A stretch of 64,000 bases of DNA from Herbiconiux ginsengi (GTDB taxonomy: Bacteria > Actinomycetota > Actinomycetes > Actinomycetales > Microbacteriaceae). Below the pieces are notes generated by a model. The model did not search any database and was not told the DNA's origin. It saw only the letters and a list, made by a program, of their open reading frames with translations. Each line of letters opens with the position of its first letter. Positions within the stretch are counted from its first letter, which is position 1. The stretch is from positions 1 to 64,000 of the forward strand of contig NZ_FNPZ01000006.1 in NCBI RefSeq assembly GCF_900107435.1. Reading direction: 5' to 3'. Below, one piece after another: positions 16,715-24,675 of this stretch. Position numbers and translations under genes: made by a program.

Positions 16715-17482
16715 GTGACCATCGACCGATCTCTCATCTCCGGCAGTTCTTCCAGCTCGGCCAAGCAGCCCAAGCTCCGTCGCGCCGACGGGTCGCCGGT
16801 GCGCGCGCTCGTCGTCGACGACGAGAACACCCTCACCGATCTGCTGTCGATGGCGCTGCGTTACGAGGGCTGGGAGGTCAAGACCGCGAGCGAGGGCCGC
16901 CAGGCCATCACGATCGCCCGGGAGTTCCGCCCCGACGTCATCGTGCTCGACGTGATGCTGCCCGACATCGACGGCCTGCAGGTGCTCAACCGGGTGCGCT
17001 CCGACGGCCACGAGACTCCGGTGCTCTTCCTCACCGCGAAGGATGCCCTCGACGACCGGATCGCGGGCCTCACCGCGGGTGGCGACGACTACGTCACGAA
17101 GCCCTTCAGCCTCGAAGAGCTGGTCGCGCGCCTGCGCGGCCTCATCCGTCGCTCCACCCTGGTCGTGGCCGACGCCGACGACCCGGTCGTGACGGTCGGC
17201 GACCTCGAGCTCAACGAAGACAGCCACGAGGTCTTCCGCGACGGCGAGCCGATCGAGCTCACCGCCACGGAGTTCGAACTGCTGCGCTACCTCATGCGCA
17301 ACCCTCGCCGTGTGCTGAGCAAGGCGCAGATCCTCGACCGGGTCTGGAGCTACGACTTCGGCGGAAAATCGAGCGTGGTCGAGATCTATATCTCCTACCT
17401 GCGCAAGAAGGTGGATGCCGGACGGCCCGCGATGATCCACACGGTCCGCGGCGCGGGCTACATGCTGAAGCCCGCGCTGTGA
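16715..17482 (+). CDS. OmpR/PhoB-family response regulator
   Basis: DNA-binding response regulator of 255 residues. After a 28-residue Ser-rich N-terminal tail comes the receiver domain with D35-D36 acidic pair, phospho-acceptor D79 in VIVLDVMLP, and K129 in YVTKPFSLEEL. The C-terminal winged helix (from about residue 155) carries VTVGDLELNEDSHEVFRDG, LTATEFELLRYLMRNP and HTVRGAGYML. The start is GTG with no ribosome-binding site but a -10 seven bases upstream. Its stop overlaps the start of the kinase gene (GTGA), its obvious partner. Confidence 0.95.
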   Translation: MTIDRSLISGSSSSSAKQPKLRRADGSPVRALVVDDENTLTDLLSMALRYEGWEVKTASEGRQAITIAREFRPDVIVLDVMLPDIDGLQVLNRVRSDGHETPVLFLTAKDALDDRIAGLTAGGDDYVTKPFSLEELVARLRGLIRRSTLVVADADDPVVTVGDLELNEDSHEVFRDGEPIELTATEFELLRYLMRNPRRVLSKAQILDRVWSYDFGGKSSVVEIYISYLRKKVDAGRPAMIHTVRGAGYMLKPAL

Positions 17483-18981
17483 CCATCCGCCGCACGCTGA
17501 TCCTGAGCGTGCTGGGGTTGATCGCCCTGGCGGGCCTCGTGATCGGCGTCGTCAGCACCATCGCCCTCAACGGCTTCCTGCTCGACCGGCTCGACTCGCA
17601 GGTGCAGGAGGCCTCCGACCGTACGGTCTTCTCGCTCACCACGCAGGCGCAGCCCACCGGCCCGCAGCCGGGGATCTCACTGGGGCAGGCATCCGGAACC
17701 GTGGTCGCCGTGGTCTCGGCGGGCGTGGCGACGAACGGCTACGTGCTCGACGACGCCGGGCAGCTGCAGCAGCTCACCACGGCGCAGCTCGCGGCCCTCG
17801 ACGACGTGCAGGGCTCGGCCCAGACGGTGGGCGTGCCGGCCGACGGCGTCACCGTCGCGTCGCCCGATCCGGTCAGCGTCACGATCGACGGCCTCGGCGC
17901 CTACCGGGTGGAGGGGCGCACCGTCACCTCGGCCGGCGACATCGTGGTGACCGGACTGCCGCTCGCCGACGTCAACGGCACAGTGTCGCAACTCGTGATC
18001 GTGATCGTGCTCGTCACCGCCGGGGCCATGGCGCTCGCCGGCGTCGCCGGGCTGCTCCTCATCCGGTTCGCCCTGCGCCCGCTCGACCGGGTCACCGCCA
18101 CCGCCACCCGCGTGGCCGAACTGCCGCTCGACCGGGGCGATGTCGCCCTCGCCGAGCGGGTGCCGTCCTCCGACACCGACCCGCGATCGGAGGTGGGCCG
18201 GGTGGGTCTCGCCTTCAACCGGATGCTCGAACACGTCGCGAGCGCCCTCACCTCCCGCCAGCGCAGCGAGAACAAGGTGCGCCAGTTCGTGGCGGATGCG
18301 AGCCACGAGCTCCGCACGCCGCTGGCCTCGATCCGCGGCTACGCCGAGCTCACCCGCCGCACCGCTCCGGAGCTGCCCGACGAGGTCGAACACTCGCTCG
18401 GCCGCATCGAGTCCGAGGCGACCCGGATGACGACGTTGGTCGAAGACCTGCTGCTGCTCGCGCGCCTGGACGCCAAGCCCGAGCTCGACCTCACGGAGGT
18501 CGACCTCTCGATCGTGCTCGTCGACGCCGTGAGCGACGCCCACGTCGCCGGGCCCGACCACGTCTGGGATCTCGACCTGCCCGAGGAGCCGGTGCTGGTG
18601 GCGGGCGATGCGCATCGCCTGCACCAGGTGTTCACGAACCTGCTCGCCAACGCGCGCGTGCACACGCCGGCCGGCACCACGGTGCGGGTGCGCGTGACCG
18701 AGGACGCGCGGGAGGAGGCATCCGTCGCCCTCGTGACGGTGGCCGACGACGGCCCGGGCATCGCGCCCGAGCTGCTCCCGACGCTGTTCGAGCGCTTCGT
18801 GCGCGGCGACGCCTCGCGCTCGCGGCACGCGGGCAGCACCGGGCTGGGTCTCGCCATCGTCGAAGCCGTGGTGGACGCGCACGGCGGGAGCGTCAGTGTG
18901 CGGAGCAAGCCAGGCGAGACGGTGTTCACCGTGGCGATCCCGATCCAGGCGACCCCGACGGTCGAGACGTCTCCGGGCTGA
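17479..18981 (+). CDS. Sensor histidine kinase of the adjacent two-component system
   Basis: Membrane kinase of 500 residues: transmembrane helix about 8-30, extracytoplasmic sensor about 31-168, second helix about 170-197, HAMP about 198-255, HisKA with phospho-acceptor H276 in FVADASHELRTPLASIRG, and an HATPase domain with the N-box HQVFTNLLANARVHTP and G-boxes DDGPGIA and GSTGLGLAIV. The layout resembles actinobacterial TcrY/MprB-type kinases. Signal unknown. GTG start coupled to the regulator stop. The last 56 bp overlap, antisense, the end of the convergent glycosyltransferase gene. Confidence 0.95.
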   Translation: MTIRRTLILSVLGLIALAGLVIGVVSTIALNGFLLDRLDSQVQEASDRTVFSLTTQAQPTGPQPGISLGQASGTVVAVVSAGVATNGYVLDDAGQLQQLTTAQLAALDDVQGSAQTVGVPADGVTVASPDPVSVTIDGLGAYRVEGRTVTSAGDIVVTGLPLADVNGTVSQLVIVIVLVTAGAMALAGVAGLLLIRFALRPLDRVTATATRVAELPLDRGDVALAERVPSSDTDPRSEVGRVGLAFNRMLEHVASALTSRQRSENKVRQFVADASHELRTPLASIRGYAELTRRTAPELPDEVEHSLGRIESEATRMTTLVEDLLLLARLDAKPELDLTEVDLSIVLVDAVSDAHVAGPDHVWDLDLPEEPVLVAGDAHRLHQVFTNLLANARVHTPAGTTVRVRVTEDAREEASVALVTVADDGPGIAPELLPTLFERFVRGDASRSRHAGSTGLGLAIVEAVVDAHGGSVSVRSKPGETVFTVAIPIQATPTVETSPG

Positions 18982-20419
18982 TCGCCGCGTGCTCGTCGAC
19001 GTAGAGCGTGACGTCGTCGAGCTCGAGACGCCGGAACCGGGAAGCGGGGGCGTCGATCAGGGCGCGTACGGCCGGATCGATCGGGAACCGCAGCGACTCC
19101 TTCGTGGCGACCGCGACGACACCGGGGGTGCCGGGCGTCGTGACCTCGCGCCCGTCGAGGTAGGGCTGGTACTCCCACTCCGCCATCCCGGCCACGAGGA
19201 TGCCTCCCGACCCCACCCCGAGACGGTCGAGCGTCGGCAGCACGAGGGCCATGTCACGGGCGCGTTCGTTCGCGATCGCGACCGTCGTCCATGCCGCGGA
19301 TCCCAGGGCGACGACGACGGATGCGGCGACCAGCGCCCGCGCGACGGTGTGGCCGCCTCCCGCCGGTCCGTCGCGGCATCCGATCCGGAGGAGGGCCGCG
19401 GTTCCCACCCCGAACAGCACGCAGAACAGCCAGACCCAGTCGTAGTAGTAGTGCGGCAGCGCCACCGACGACACCGCGAACTGGAACATCCACTCGAGGA
19501 GCACCGCGCCCACCAGAAGTGTCGGGAGCGCGCGGTCGGCCCCGAAGAACGCCGCCACTGCACCCACCGCGAGCACGGTCGCGGCCGGGAGACCCATGCC
19601 CTCGACGGAGAACAGCAGATTCGCCCACCAGGGTGGGTGGGTCGTCGCGACCCCGCCCACCACCACGAGGTGCCCCGCTTCGTCGTGCGCGAGCTGGAAC
19701 CGGATCATCTCCCCGAGCGAGTGCGCGAGCCCAGCCGGCAGGTAGACGACGACAACCACCACCGCGACGATCGCCGAGTAGACGAGTGCGCTCACGAGCA
19801 CCGTGCGCAGGCGGCCGGCCACCGGGCGCGTCGGCCGTTCCAGCAGCGGCGACAGGATGATCGCCGGGATCATGACCGCCGACGGCACTTTCGAGGTGAT
19901 CGACAGACCCATGCACACCGCGGAGACGCAGAGCCACCCCCACGACCGCCGGCGGAACCAGCGCCATCCGGCCGCGAAGGCCGCGATGGCGAACACCACC
20001 ATGAAGGGGTTGAGCAGCCCGAAGCGGTCGATCCGCACGCCGCTCGTGACGCCGTGCGGCAGCAGGAGCCAAGCCCCGGCACCGCAGAGAGCGCCCACCC
20101 AGCCGACTTCCGGCCGTAGCCAGACGTACAGCAGGATGCCCCCGGCGATCGCGCACAGCCCGGCAGCGACTCGCGCCGAGAGCACGCCCTGTCCGAAAAT
20201 CACCTGCGCGACCCCCATCAGGAGCTTCGCGGTGGGCGGATGCTCGACGTTCGCGCTGAAGTCCCCGTGCACGTATGCCCAGCCCGCTGTGACGTACACC
20301 GGCTCATCGGCGTTGACGTTCGCGGCCGCGAGATTGCCGAAGGCCTGGAGCAGCGCCCACATCCCGACGAGCGTCGTCAGCACCGGCTGGAGCGCTCTCG
20401 GTGGGGCTGCGGACGACAT
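18926..20419 (-). CDS. Polyprenol-phosphate-dependent glycosyltransferase (GT39/GT83-like)
   Basis: A 497-residue GT-C fold membrane enzyme with about ten transmembrane segments. It is recognised by the first-loop acidic motif ADEPVYVTAGW (D38-E39) and by SANVEHPPTAKLLMG, as in protein mannosyltransferases and ArnT-like enzymes that use lipid-linked sugars on the outer face of the membrane. The acceptor is unknown. A hydrophilic C-terminal domain of about 100 residues (YLDGREVTTPGTPGVVAV) follows the membrane part. Its 3' end overlaps the kinase gene by 56 bp. Confidence 0.78.
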   Translation of the reverse strand: MSSAAPPRALQPVLTTLVGMWALLQAFGNLAAANVNADEPVYVTAGWAYVHGDFSANVEHPPTAKLLMGVAQVIFGQGVLSARVAAGLCAIAGGILLYVWLRPEVGWVGALCGAGAWLLLPHGVTSGVRIDRFGLLNPFMVVFAIAAFAAGWRWFRRRSWGWLCVSAVCMGLSITSKVPSAVMIPAIILSPLLERPTRPVAGRLRTVLVSALVYSAIVAVVVVVVYLPAGLAHSLGEMIRFQLAHDEAGHLVVVGGVATTHPPWWANLLFSVEGMGLPAATVLAVGAVAAFFGADRALPTLLVGAVLLEWMFQFAVSSVALPHYYYDWVWLFCVLFGVGTAALLRIGCRDGPAGGGHTVARALVAASVVVALGSAAWTTVAIANERARDMALVLPTLDRLGVGSGGILVAGMAEWEYQPYLDGREVTTPGTPGVVAVATKESLRFPIDPAVRALIDAPASRFRRLELDDVTLYVDEHAAISPETSRPSGSPGSGSPR

Positions 20420-20588
20420 CGCGTCCAGTGTCCGGCCGTCAGCCGCCGGCCCTCGCTGAGCAATTCCTACTCAACTCGAGCCGAAATCATCGCCGAGTCC
20501 GTTTCCGGTGGGATCGGGGTACGGTCAAGAGCAGGCCATTTTGGCTGAGGGCCACAAGCCCGAGTCCCGAAAGGTATGGAACCCCTCC

Positions 20589-20753
20589 ATGAACATCCTG
20601 CTGATCGTCATCGCCGTCATAGCCGTGATCCTGTTGTTCACGGGCGGCTTCGTCTCCACCCTCAACTTCCTGCTCTGGATCGGCCTGATCCTGCTGGTCT
20701 TCGCCGTGATCGTGTTCATCGTGCGAGCCATCTCGGGCAACCGGAGGGTCTGA
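20589..20753 (+). CDS. Small two-helix membrane protein
   Basis: A 54-residue protein made of two hydrophobic helices (ILLIVIAVIAVILLFTGGF and FLLWIGLILLVFAVIVFIV) with a basic end NRRV. It resembles small stress-associated membrane proteins of the Lmo0937/DUF5670 kind, but no family can be asserted. The only ribosome-binding candidate is AAGG at 20571-20574, 14 nt from the ATG. A longer in-frame start at 20508 would add an unlikely soluble stretch. Six bases separate its stop from the next small gene. Confidence 0.6.
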   Translation: MNILLIVIAVIAVILLFTGGFVSTLNFLLWIGLILLVFAVIVFIVRAISGNRRV

Positions 20754-20759
20754 CCTCCC

Positions 20760-20981
20760 GTGCCCGACGACGGGCAGAGCGAACCCGTCATGGGAGGCAG
20801 CGACGACGCCACCGTCGTCGAGAAGGCCGAGGGCATCATGGCGCAGGTGAAAGCCGACGCGCCGGATGCCTCCGAGCCCGAACTCGTCGTCCTCCTCCGG
20901 CAGCGCTTCGCCGACGCGGGCATCGAATCCGACGACGACGACCTCGTCCGGATGGCGCGGTGGATCGCCGGAGACGAATAG
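20760..20981 (+). CDS. Small acidic protein of unknown function
   Basis: A 73-residue acidic protein (many Asp and Glu). The centre KAEGIMAQVKADAPDASEPE leads to a helix VVLLRQRFADAGIESDDDDL and a C-terminal VRMARWIAGDE. No family recognised. GTG start with GGAGGG (20743-20748) eleven bases upstream, lying inside the end of the preceding membrane-protein gene, so the two are probably co-translated. Followed by a strong hairpin. Confidence 0.6.
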   Translation: MPDDGQSEPVMGGSDDATVVEKAEGIMAQVKADAPDASEPELVVLLRQRFADAGIESDDDDLVRMARWIAGDE

Positions 20982-20997
20982 CGAAGAAGCCCTCTTC

Positions 20998-21041
20998 AGG
21001 CGGCCCGCGCATCCGATTTGCATTGGATGCGCGGGCCGCCT
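20998..21041. terminator. Perfect 17-bp stem, probable terminator, overlapping the rplJ promoter
   Basis: Arms 20998-21014 and 21025-21041 are exact inverted complements around a 10-nt loop. There is no T run. It closes the two small genes. A candidate -35 TTGCAT (21018-21023) begins in its loop and a candidate -10 TATTCT (21041-21046) follows the 3' arm after 17 bp, so the stem overlaps what may be the rplJ promoter. Confidence 0.7.
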
Positions 21042-21046
21042 ATTCT

Positions 21047-21253
21047 GTACGGAGCCAAAGACCGCTGGTCATCGGTGTGCGCGTAGGTGCACATCGATCG
21101 AAGTCTCGTGAGAACGAAGACCCGCGCAGGTGCACGAAGTACGTTTGACGCAGTCACTGCGTTTCTCCGCTCCGGCCCTGTGCCGGAGCTTTTTTCGTAT
21201 GCGCCTCCGCACAGCGGCCGTCCCGGCTGAAACTGACTACTACTAGGAGCGCC
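21047..21253 (+). promoter_or_regulatory. rplJ leader region (L10 leader)
   Basis: A 207-nt untranslated leader ahead of rplJ, rich in complementary segments (for example GTGCGCGTAGGTGCAC and CGCAGTCACTGCG). Ribosomal protein L10, with L7/L12, represses its operon through a leader in this position in many bacteria. Assigned by position and structure; I could not align it to the published consensus. Confidence 0.6.
21169..21195 (+). terminator. Intrinsic terminator inside the rplJ leader (attenuator)
   Basis: GCTCCGGC (21169-21176) and GCCGGAGC (21182-21189) form a perfect 8-bp stem with a five-base loop, followed directly by six T residues (21190-21195). It lies 58 bp before the rplJ start, so it can only serve premature termination of rplJL transcripts. 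Confidence 0.8.
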
Positions 21254-21769
21254 ATGGCGAACAAGGAAGCCTCGGTTGCCGAGCTCACGGAACTTTTCCA
21301 GAGCTCGACCGCCGTTCTGCTGACCGAGTATCGCGGTCTCTCGGTCGCACAGCTCAAGCAGCTGCGCGGTTCCATCCGTGAGCACGCGTCATACGCCGTG
21401 GTAAAGAACACGCTGACCAAGATCGCGGCGAACAACGCCGGCATCTCGTCGTTCGACGACGAGCTCGCCGGTCCGTCCGCGATCGCCTTCGTCCACGGAG
21501 ACCCCGTGGCCGTCGCCAAGTCGCTGCGTGACTTTGCCAAGGCAAACCCTCTGCTGGTCGTGAAGGGCGGTTACTTCGACGGTAACCCTCTCTCCGCCGC
21601 TGAGGTCACCAAGCTCGCCGACCTCGAATCCCGTGAAGTCCTCCTGGCGAAGCTCGCCGGTGCCTTCAAGGCTTCGCTCTTCGGTGCCGCATATCTCTTC
21701 AACGCCCCGCTGTCGAAGGCCGTTCGCACGGTCGATGCGCTGCGTGAGAAGCAGGAGTCCGCTTCCTGA
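21254..21769 (+). CDS. rplJ: 50S ribosomal protein L10
   Basis: Ribosomal protein L10 (171 aa), base of the L7/L12 stalk. The N-terminal rRNA-binding domain has the typical [21 protein letters not shown] and [10 protein letters not shown] segments; the C-terminal helix that binds L7/L12 dimers is present ([19 protein letters not shown]). AGGAG lies just before the ATG. It is followed by rplL after 50 bp. Regulation probably occurs through the leader and its terminator. Confidence 0.98.
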   Translation: MANKEASVAELTELFQSSTAVLLTEYRGLSVAQLKQLRGSIREHASYAVVKNTLTKIAANNAGISSFDDELAGPSAIAFVHGDPVAVAKSLRDFAKANPLLVVKGGYFDGNPLSAAEVTKLADLESREVLLAKLAGAFKASLFGAAYLFNAPLSKAVRTVDALREKQESAS

Positions 21770-21819
21770 GCTTCGGCTTCGTGAGCGGTTGAACTAACTA
21801 CCACAACAAGGAGAACATC

Positions 21820-22203
21820 ATGGCAAAGCTTTCCACCACGGAACTGCTCGACGCGTTCAAGGAGCTCACGCTCATCGAGCTGAGCGAGTTCGTCAAGGCA
21901 TTCGAGGAGACCTTCGAGGTCACCGCGGCCGCCCCCGTCGCCGTCGCCGGCGTTGCCGGCCCGGCCGCCGCTGCCGAGGAGGTCGAGGAGCAGACCGCTT
22001 TCGACGTCATCCTCGAGTCGGCCGGCGAGAAGAAGATCCAGGTCATCAAGGAGGTGCGCGCCCTCACCAGCCTCGGCCTCGGTGAGGCGAAGGCTCTCGT
22101 CGACGGCGCCCCCAAGGCCGTGCTCGAAGGCGCGACCAAGGAAGCCGCTGACAAGGCGAAGGCTCAGCTCGAAGAGGCTGGCGCCACCGTCACCCTGAAG
22201 TAG
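21820..22203 (+). CDS. rplL: 50S ribosomal protein L7/L12
   Basis: Stalk protein (127 aa) that recruits translation GTPases. N-terminal dimerisation segment [20 protein letters not shown], Ala-rich hinge ([18 protein letters not shown]), and the factor-binding C-terminal domain with [20 protein letters not shown] and [19 protein letters not shown] strong AAGGAGA site precedes the ATG. Ends at an inverted repeat. Confidence 0.98.
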   Translation: MAKLSTTELLDAFKELTLIELSEFVKAFEETFEVTAAAPVAVAGVAGPAAAAEEVEEQTAFDVILESAGEKKIQVIKEVRALTSLGLGEAKALVDGAPKAVLEGATKEAADKAKAQLEEAGATVTLK

Positions 22204-22219
22204 TCTTCTTCTCCTTCAC

Positions 22220-22254
22220 ACGGATGCCCCGGGCCACTGGCTCGGGGCATCCGT
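22220..22254. terminator. Terminator between rplL and the convergent TetR gene
   Basis: A perfect 12-bp stem (22220-22231 with 22243-22254) with an 11-nt loop. The T-rich sequence is on the upstream side (TCTTCTTCTCCTTCA), which may help terminate transcripts from the minus strand too. Confidence 0.75.
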
Positions 22255-22266
22255 CGTTAACCCCGA

Positions 22267-22316
22267 GACGTCACGTTCCGGGCGAAGGCGGGGAGGGAGG
22301 CGCGGAACGTGACGTC
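22267..22316. repeat. 14-bp perfect inverted repeat in the TetR 3' end
   Basis: GACGTCACGTTCCG (22267-22280) and CGGAACGTGACGTC (22303-22316) around a 22-nt G-rich loop. The right arm and loop lie in the C-terminal codons of the TetR gene and its stop codon is in the left arm. Together with the rplL terminator it forms a double barrier between convergent genes. Confidence 0.65.
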
Positions 22317-22906
22317 CCGCCGAGGGGGAGAGCGAGGAGGGTCGTGGCCGCCAGGGCATGAGCGCGGGCCTGGGAACGCGAGGGCGCAGGATCGAGGGCG
22401 AGCAGGCGCCGGCGGTGGGGCTCGCCGAGAAGCAGGGAGTAGAGGGCCGCCGCGCTCGGGAGGGAGGCCGCTCGCCCCGGGGCATCGCGTCGCCCGGGCA
22501 GGTGGCGGGCCAGGAGATCGATGGAGTGCTGTGGCCCGGCCGAATAGAACTCCCTCGCGACCTCGGGGAAGCGCGGCGCCTCGGCGATGATCGACCGGTG
22601 CAAGGCCACCGCGGAGTCGGAGTGCAACACGAGCACCATCTCGGTCGCCACGTCGATCAAGGTGCCGGCATCCGTCGCCGCCATCTGGATGCGGTCGTGT
22701 TCGCGCTCGACGGCGGCGGCGAAAAGGGCCGCCTTGTCGCCGACGTCGACGTAGAGGGTGCGCTTCGTGACGCCCGAGGCCGCCGCGACCTCGTCGAGGG
22801 TCGTGGCGCCGAAGCCGCGCGCCGAGAACTGTGCGACGGCCGCGTCGAGGATGCGCTCCCGCCGCTCGGCGCGCTCAGTGGCGGTCGGCCGCCCCCGCTT
22901 CGCCAT
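22271..22906 (-). CDS. TetR/AcrR family transcriptional regulator
   Basis: A 211-residue repressor-type regulator. The N-terminal helix-turn-helix is clear (RILDAAVAQFSARGFGATTL, then ASGVTKRTLYVDVGDKAALF). The ligand-binding half ends in a Pro/Ser-rich tail (RSAPPSPPSPGT) encoded inside an inverted repeat, probably a late extension. It is divergent from the DUF952 gene, and a near-palindrome between them is a likely operator. It probably controls both genes; the ligand is unknown. Confidence 0.88.
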   Translation of the reverse strand: MAKRGRPTATERAERRERILDAAVAQFSARGFGATTLDEVAAASGVTKRTLYVDVGDKAALFAAAVEREHDRIQMAATDAGTLIDVATEMVLVLHSDSAVALHRSIIAEAPRFPEVAREFYSAGPQHSIDLLARHLPGRRDAPGRAASLPSAAALYSLLLGEPHRRRLLALDPAPSRSQARAHALAATTLLALPLGGTSRSAPPSPPSPGT

Positions 22907-22930
22907 CCGGTCTCCTCATCCCTCTGCATG

Positions 22931-22952
22931 AATGATACTGTGAAGTGTCATT
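22931..22952. promoter_or_regulatory. Candidate TetR operator in the divergent promoter
   Basis: AATGATACT (22931-22939), a four-base spacer, AGTGTCATT (22944-22952): arms agree at 8 of 9 positions. It contains GATACT, a plausible -10. It lies midway between the divergent TetR and DUF952 starts. Confidence 0.55.
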
Positions 22953-22965
22953 ACAGGAGGCTCGA

Positions 22966-23328
22966 ATGACCCTGATCGCACACGTCGCCATCGTCGACGA
23001 CTGGGAGTCGGCGCGCAACATGGGGGAATACGAGGTCTCCACGCGCGGTGTGAGCCTCGACGAGGCGGGATTCATCCATGCGGTGGCCCTCGACGGCGTG
23101 CGCGGAGTGCTCGACGAGTTCTACACCGGCATCCGTTTCGCCCTGCTTCTCGTGATCCTCGACACGGAGGCGCTGGCGGATGCGGGGCTCGAGATCACCG
23201 AGGAGACGCCCGGCTTTCCGCACATCCACGGGCCTATCCCGACCGATGGTGCGGCAGTGGTGGCCGAGCTGCCGATCGAGCGCGCAGGCGGCGACTTCGT
23301 GCTGCCCGACCTCAGCCGGTTCGCGTAG
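22966..23328 (+). CDS. DUF952 domain protein
   Basis: A 120-residue cytosolic protein of the DUF952 family, distantly related by fold to ADP-ribosylating enzymes but of unknown activity. Seen: LIAHVAIVDDWESARNMGEY at the N-terminus, EAGFIHAVALDGV (the family's GFIH motif), and FPHIHGPIP near residue 86. AGGAGG lies five bases before the ATG; an upstream ATG at 22945 would overlap the operator and was rejected. It is likely controlled by the divergent TetR regulator. Confidence 0.8.
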   Translation: MTLIAHVAIVDDWESARNMGEYEVSTRGVSLDEAGFIHAVALDGVRGVLDEFYTGIRFALLLVILDTEALADAGLEITEETPGFPHIHGPIPTDGAAVVAELPIERAGGDFVLPDLSRFA

Positions 23329-23349
23329 GGCCGGTCGGCTTGGCCCGGA

Positions 23350-24375
23350 TCAGCCAAGCCGCGGGCGAGGGCGCGCCGTCGACGAGCGCATGATGAGGGT
23401 GGCCGGGAGCACCGTGTGCCGTTTCGGCGGGCTCCACCCGGGCTCCTCGAGCTGACGGATCACCCACTCCACCACCTGCTCCCCTTGCAGATCGGGCCGC
23501 TGTTCGATTGAGGTGAGGCCGAACATCTCGGCGAGGGGATGGTTGTCGATGCCGATCACCGAGAGGTCGTCGGGCACCGAGATGCCGAGCTCTCGGGCCG
23601 CGAGGATGACGCCGATGGCCACCTCGTCGGACGCCGCGAAGATCGCGGTGGGCCGGCGCCGTGGGTCGCCCAGGATCTGTTTGCCCACCTGGTAGGCGCT
23701 CGGGATGTCGAAACGGGTGGCGACGTAGGAATCCTGGTCGTAGGGGATGCCGGCCTCGGTGAGAGCCTCCATGTAGCCCTTCAGGCGCTTGGAGTGCACG
23801 TGGAAGTCCATCTGCTCGTCGATGTCGCCGCCGACGTGCATGATGTCGCGGTGACCGAGCAGCAGGAGATGCTCCGTGGCGAGCCGGCCGGCCGCCACGT
23901 CGTCGATGCTGAGCGTCGGGATGCCCTCGAGCGGCCCCCCGATGCCGGCGATCGGCTTGCCGAGGGCGAGCAGTCGCTGGGTCTCCTCGGGGGTGATCTC
24001 GAGTGTCACCGCGATGACGGCGTCGACGCGCTTGCGCACCAGGAAGTACTCGAAGACCCGGGTGCGCTCCTCGTGTGATTTGGTGAGGTTGTAGAGCATG
24101 AGGTCGTAGCCGCGATCGAGCAGGGCGCGCTCGACGCCCTCGATGATGCTGCCGAAGAACCACTGGTTGATGACGGGGATGATCACGCCCACATTGTTGG
24201 TGCGACCGGTCACGAGGCTCGACGCGCTGGAGGAGACGACGTAGCCCAGGCTCGCGGCCGCCTGGGAGACGCGCAGCCGGGTGTCGTTCGAGACGTAGCC
24301 CCGCCCGCTCAACGCGCGCGACACGGTGGCCTTGGAGACACCGGCCAGATTCGCCACGTCCTCGATCCCCGACAC
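23350..24375 (-). CDS. LacI family regulator of the adjacent sugar importer
   Basis: A 341-residue repressor. LacI-type helix-turn-helix at the very N-terminus (IEDVANLAGVSKATVSRAL), hinge with VVSSSASSLVTGRTNNVGVI, then a periplasmic-binding-protein-like effector domain (ASDEVAIGVILAARELGISV, VIGIDNHPLAEM). The GTG at 24375 is preceded by GAGGAGGT with five-base spacing, so the longer frame was trimmed. It is divergent from aglEFG-like genes, with several operator-like palindromes between. Its probable inducer is the imported alpha-glucoside or a product. Confidence 0.92.
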   Translation of the reverse strand: MSGIEDVANLAGVSKATVSRALSGRGYVSNDTRLRVSQAAASLGYVVSSSASSLVTGRTNNVGVIIPVINQWFFGSIIEGVERALLDRGYDLMLYNLTKSHEERTRVFEYFLVRKRVDAVIAVTLEITPEETQRLLALGKPIAGIGGPLEGIPTLSIDDVAAGRLATEHLLLLGHRDIMHVGGDIDEQMDFHVHSKRLKGYMEALTEAGIPYDQDSYVATRFDIPSAYQVGKQILGDPRRRPTAIFAASDEVAIGVILAARELGISVPDDLSVIGIDNHPLAEMFGLTSIEQRPDLQGEQVVEWVIRQLEEPGWSPPKRHTVLPATLIMRSSTARPRPRLG

Positions 24376-24390
24376 GTTCGACCTCCTCGT

Positions 24391-24561
24391 CTGCAAACGC
24401 TTCCAGAATCTTAGCCCCTGGCCTGCGCCGATGTGGAAATCGTTCCAGAGACACGACCTGGTCTGAGTATTCGTGAGAGCGCTCTCTGCAACCAAATCGT
24501 TACATAGTGTCGAGGTCGCACAGGCGGGTTGTGATTTGCTGAGAGTTATGGAAAGGTTTCC
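24391..24561. promoter_or_regulatory. Cluster of four LacI-type operators in the divergent promoter region
   Basis: In the 300-bp gap between the LacI gene and the importer genes four palindromic sites are visible: CTGCAAACGCTTCCAG (24391-24406), TGGAAATCGTTCCA (24434-24447), GAGAGCGCTCTC (24475-24486) and GGAAAGGTTTCC (24550-24561). Three fit the LacI-family pattern of G-A-A/T-T-C half-sites. Promoter hexamers could not be placed with confidence. The rest of the gap (24562-24675) holds only the ribosome-binding site GAGGAGG before the importer gene. Confidence 0.6.
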
Positions 24562-24675
24562 CTACACGCGCCGCTGATGGCACCACAACAGGGGCGCGTG
24601 CAGAGAGCCGGTCAGCGGATCGGCGGTGACCTGGGCCGATCGGCTCGCGTCACATCGACTCAATGAGGAGGAGAA

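Noticed and set aside
20501-20522. SigB/SigF-type promoter (GTTT...GGGTAC) before the small membrane protein gene
   Set aside because: Both boxes are seen but their spacing of 12 bp is shorter than expected for this sigma class.
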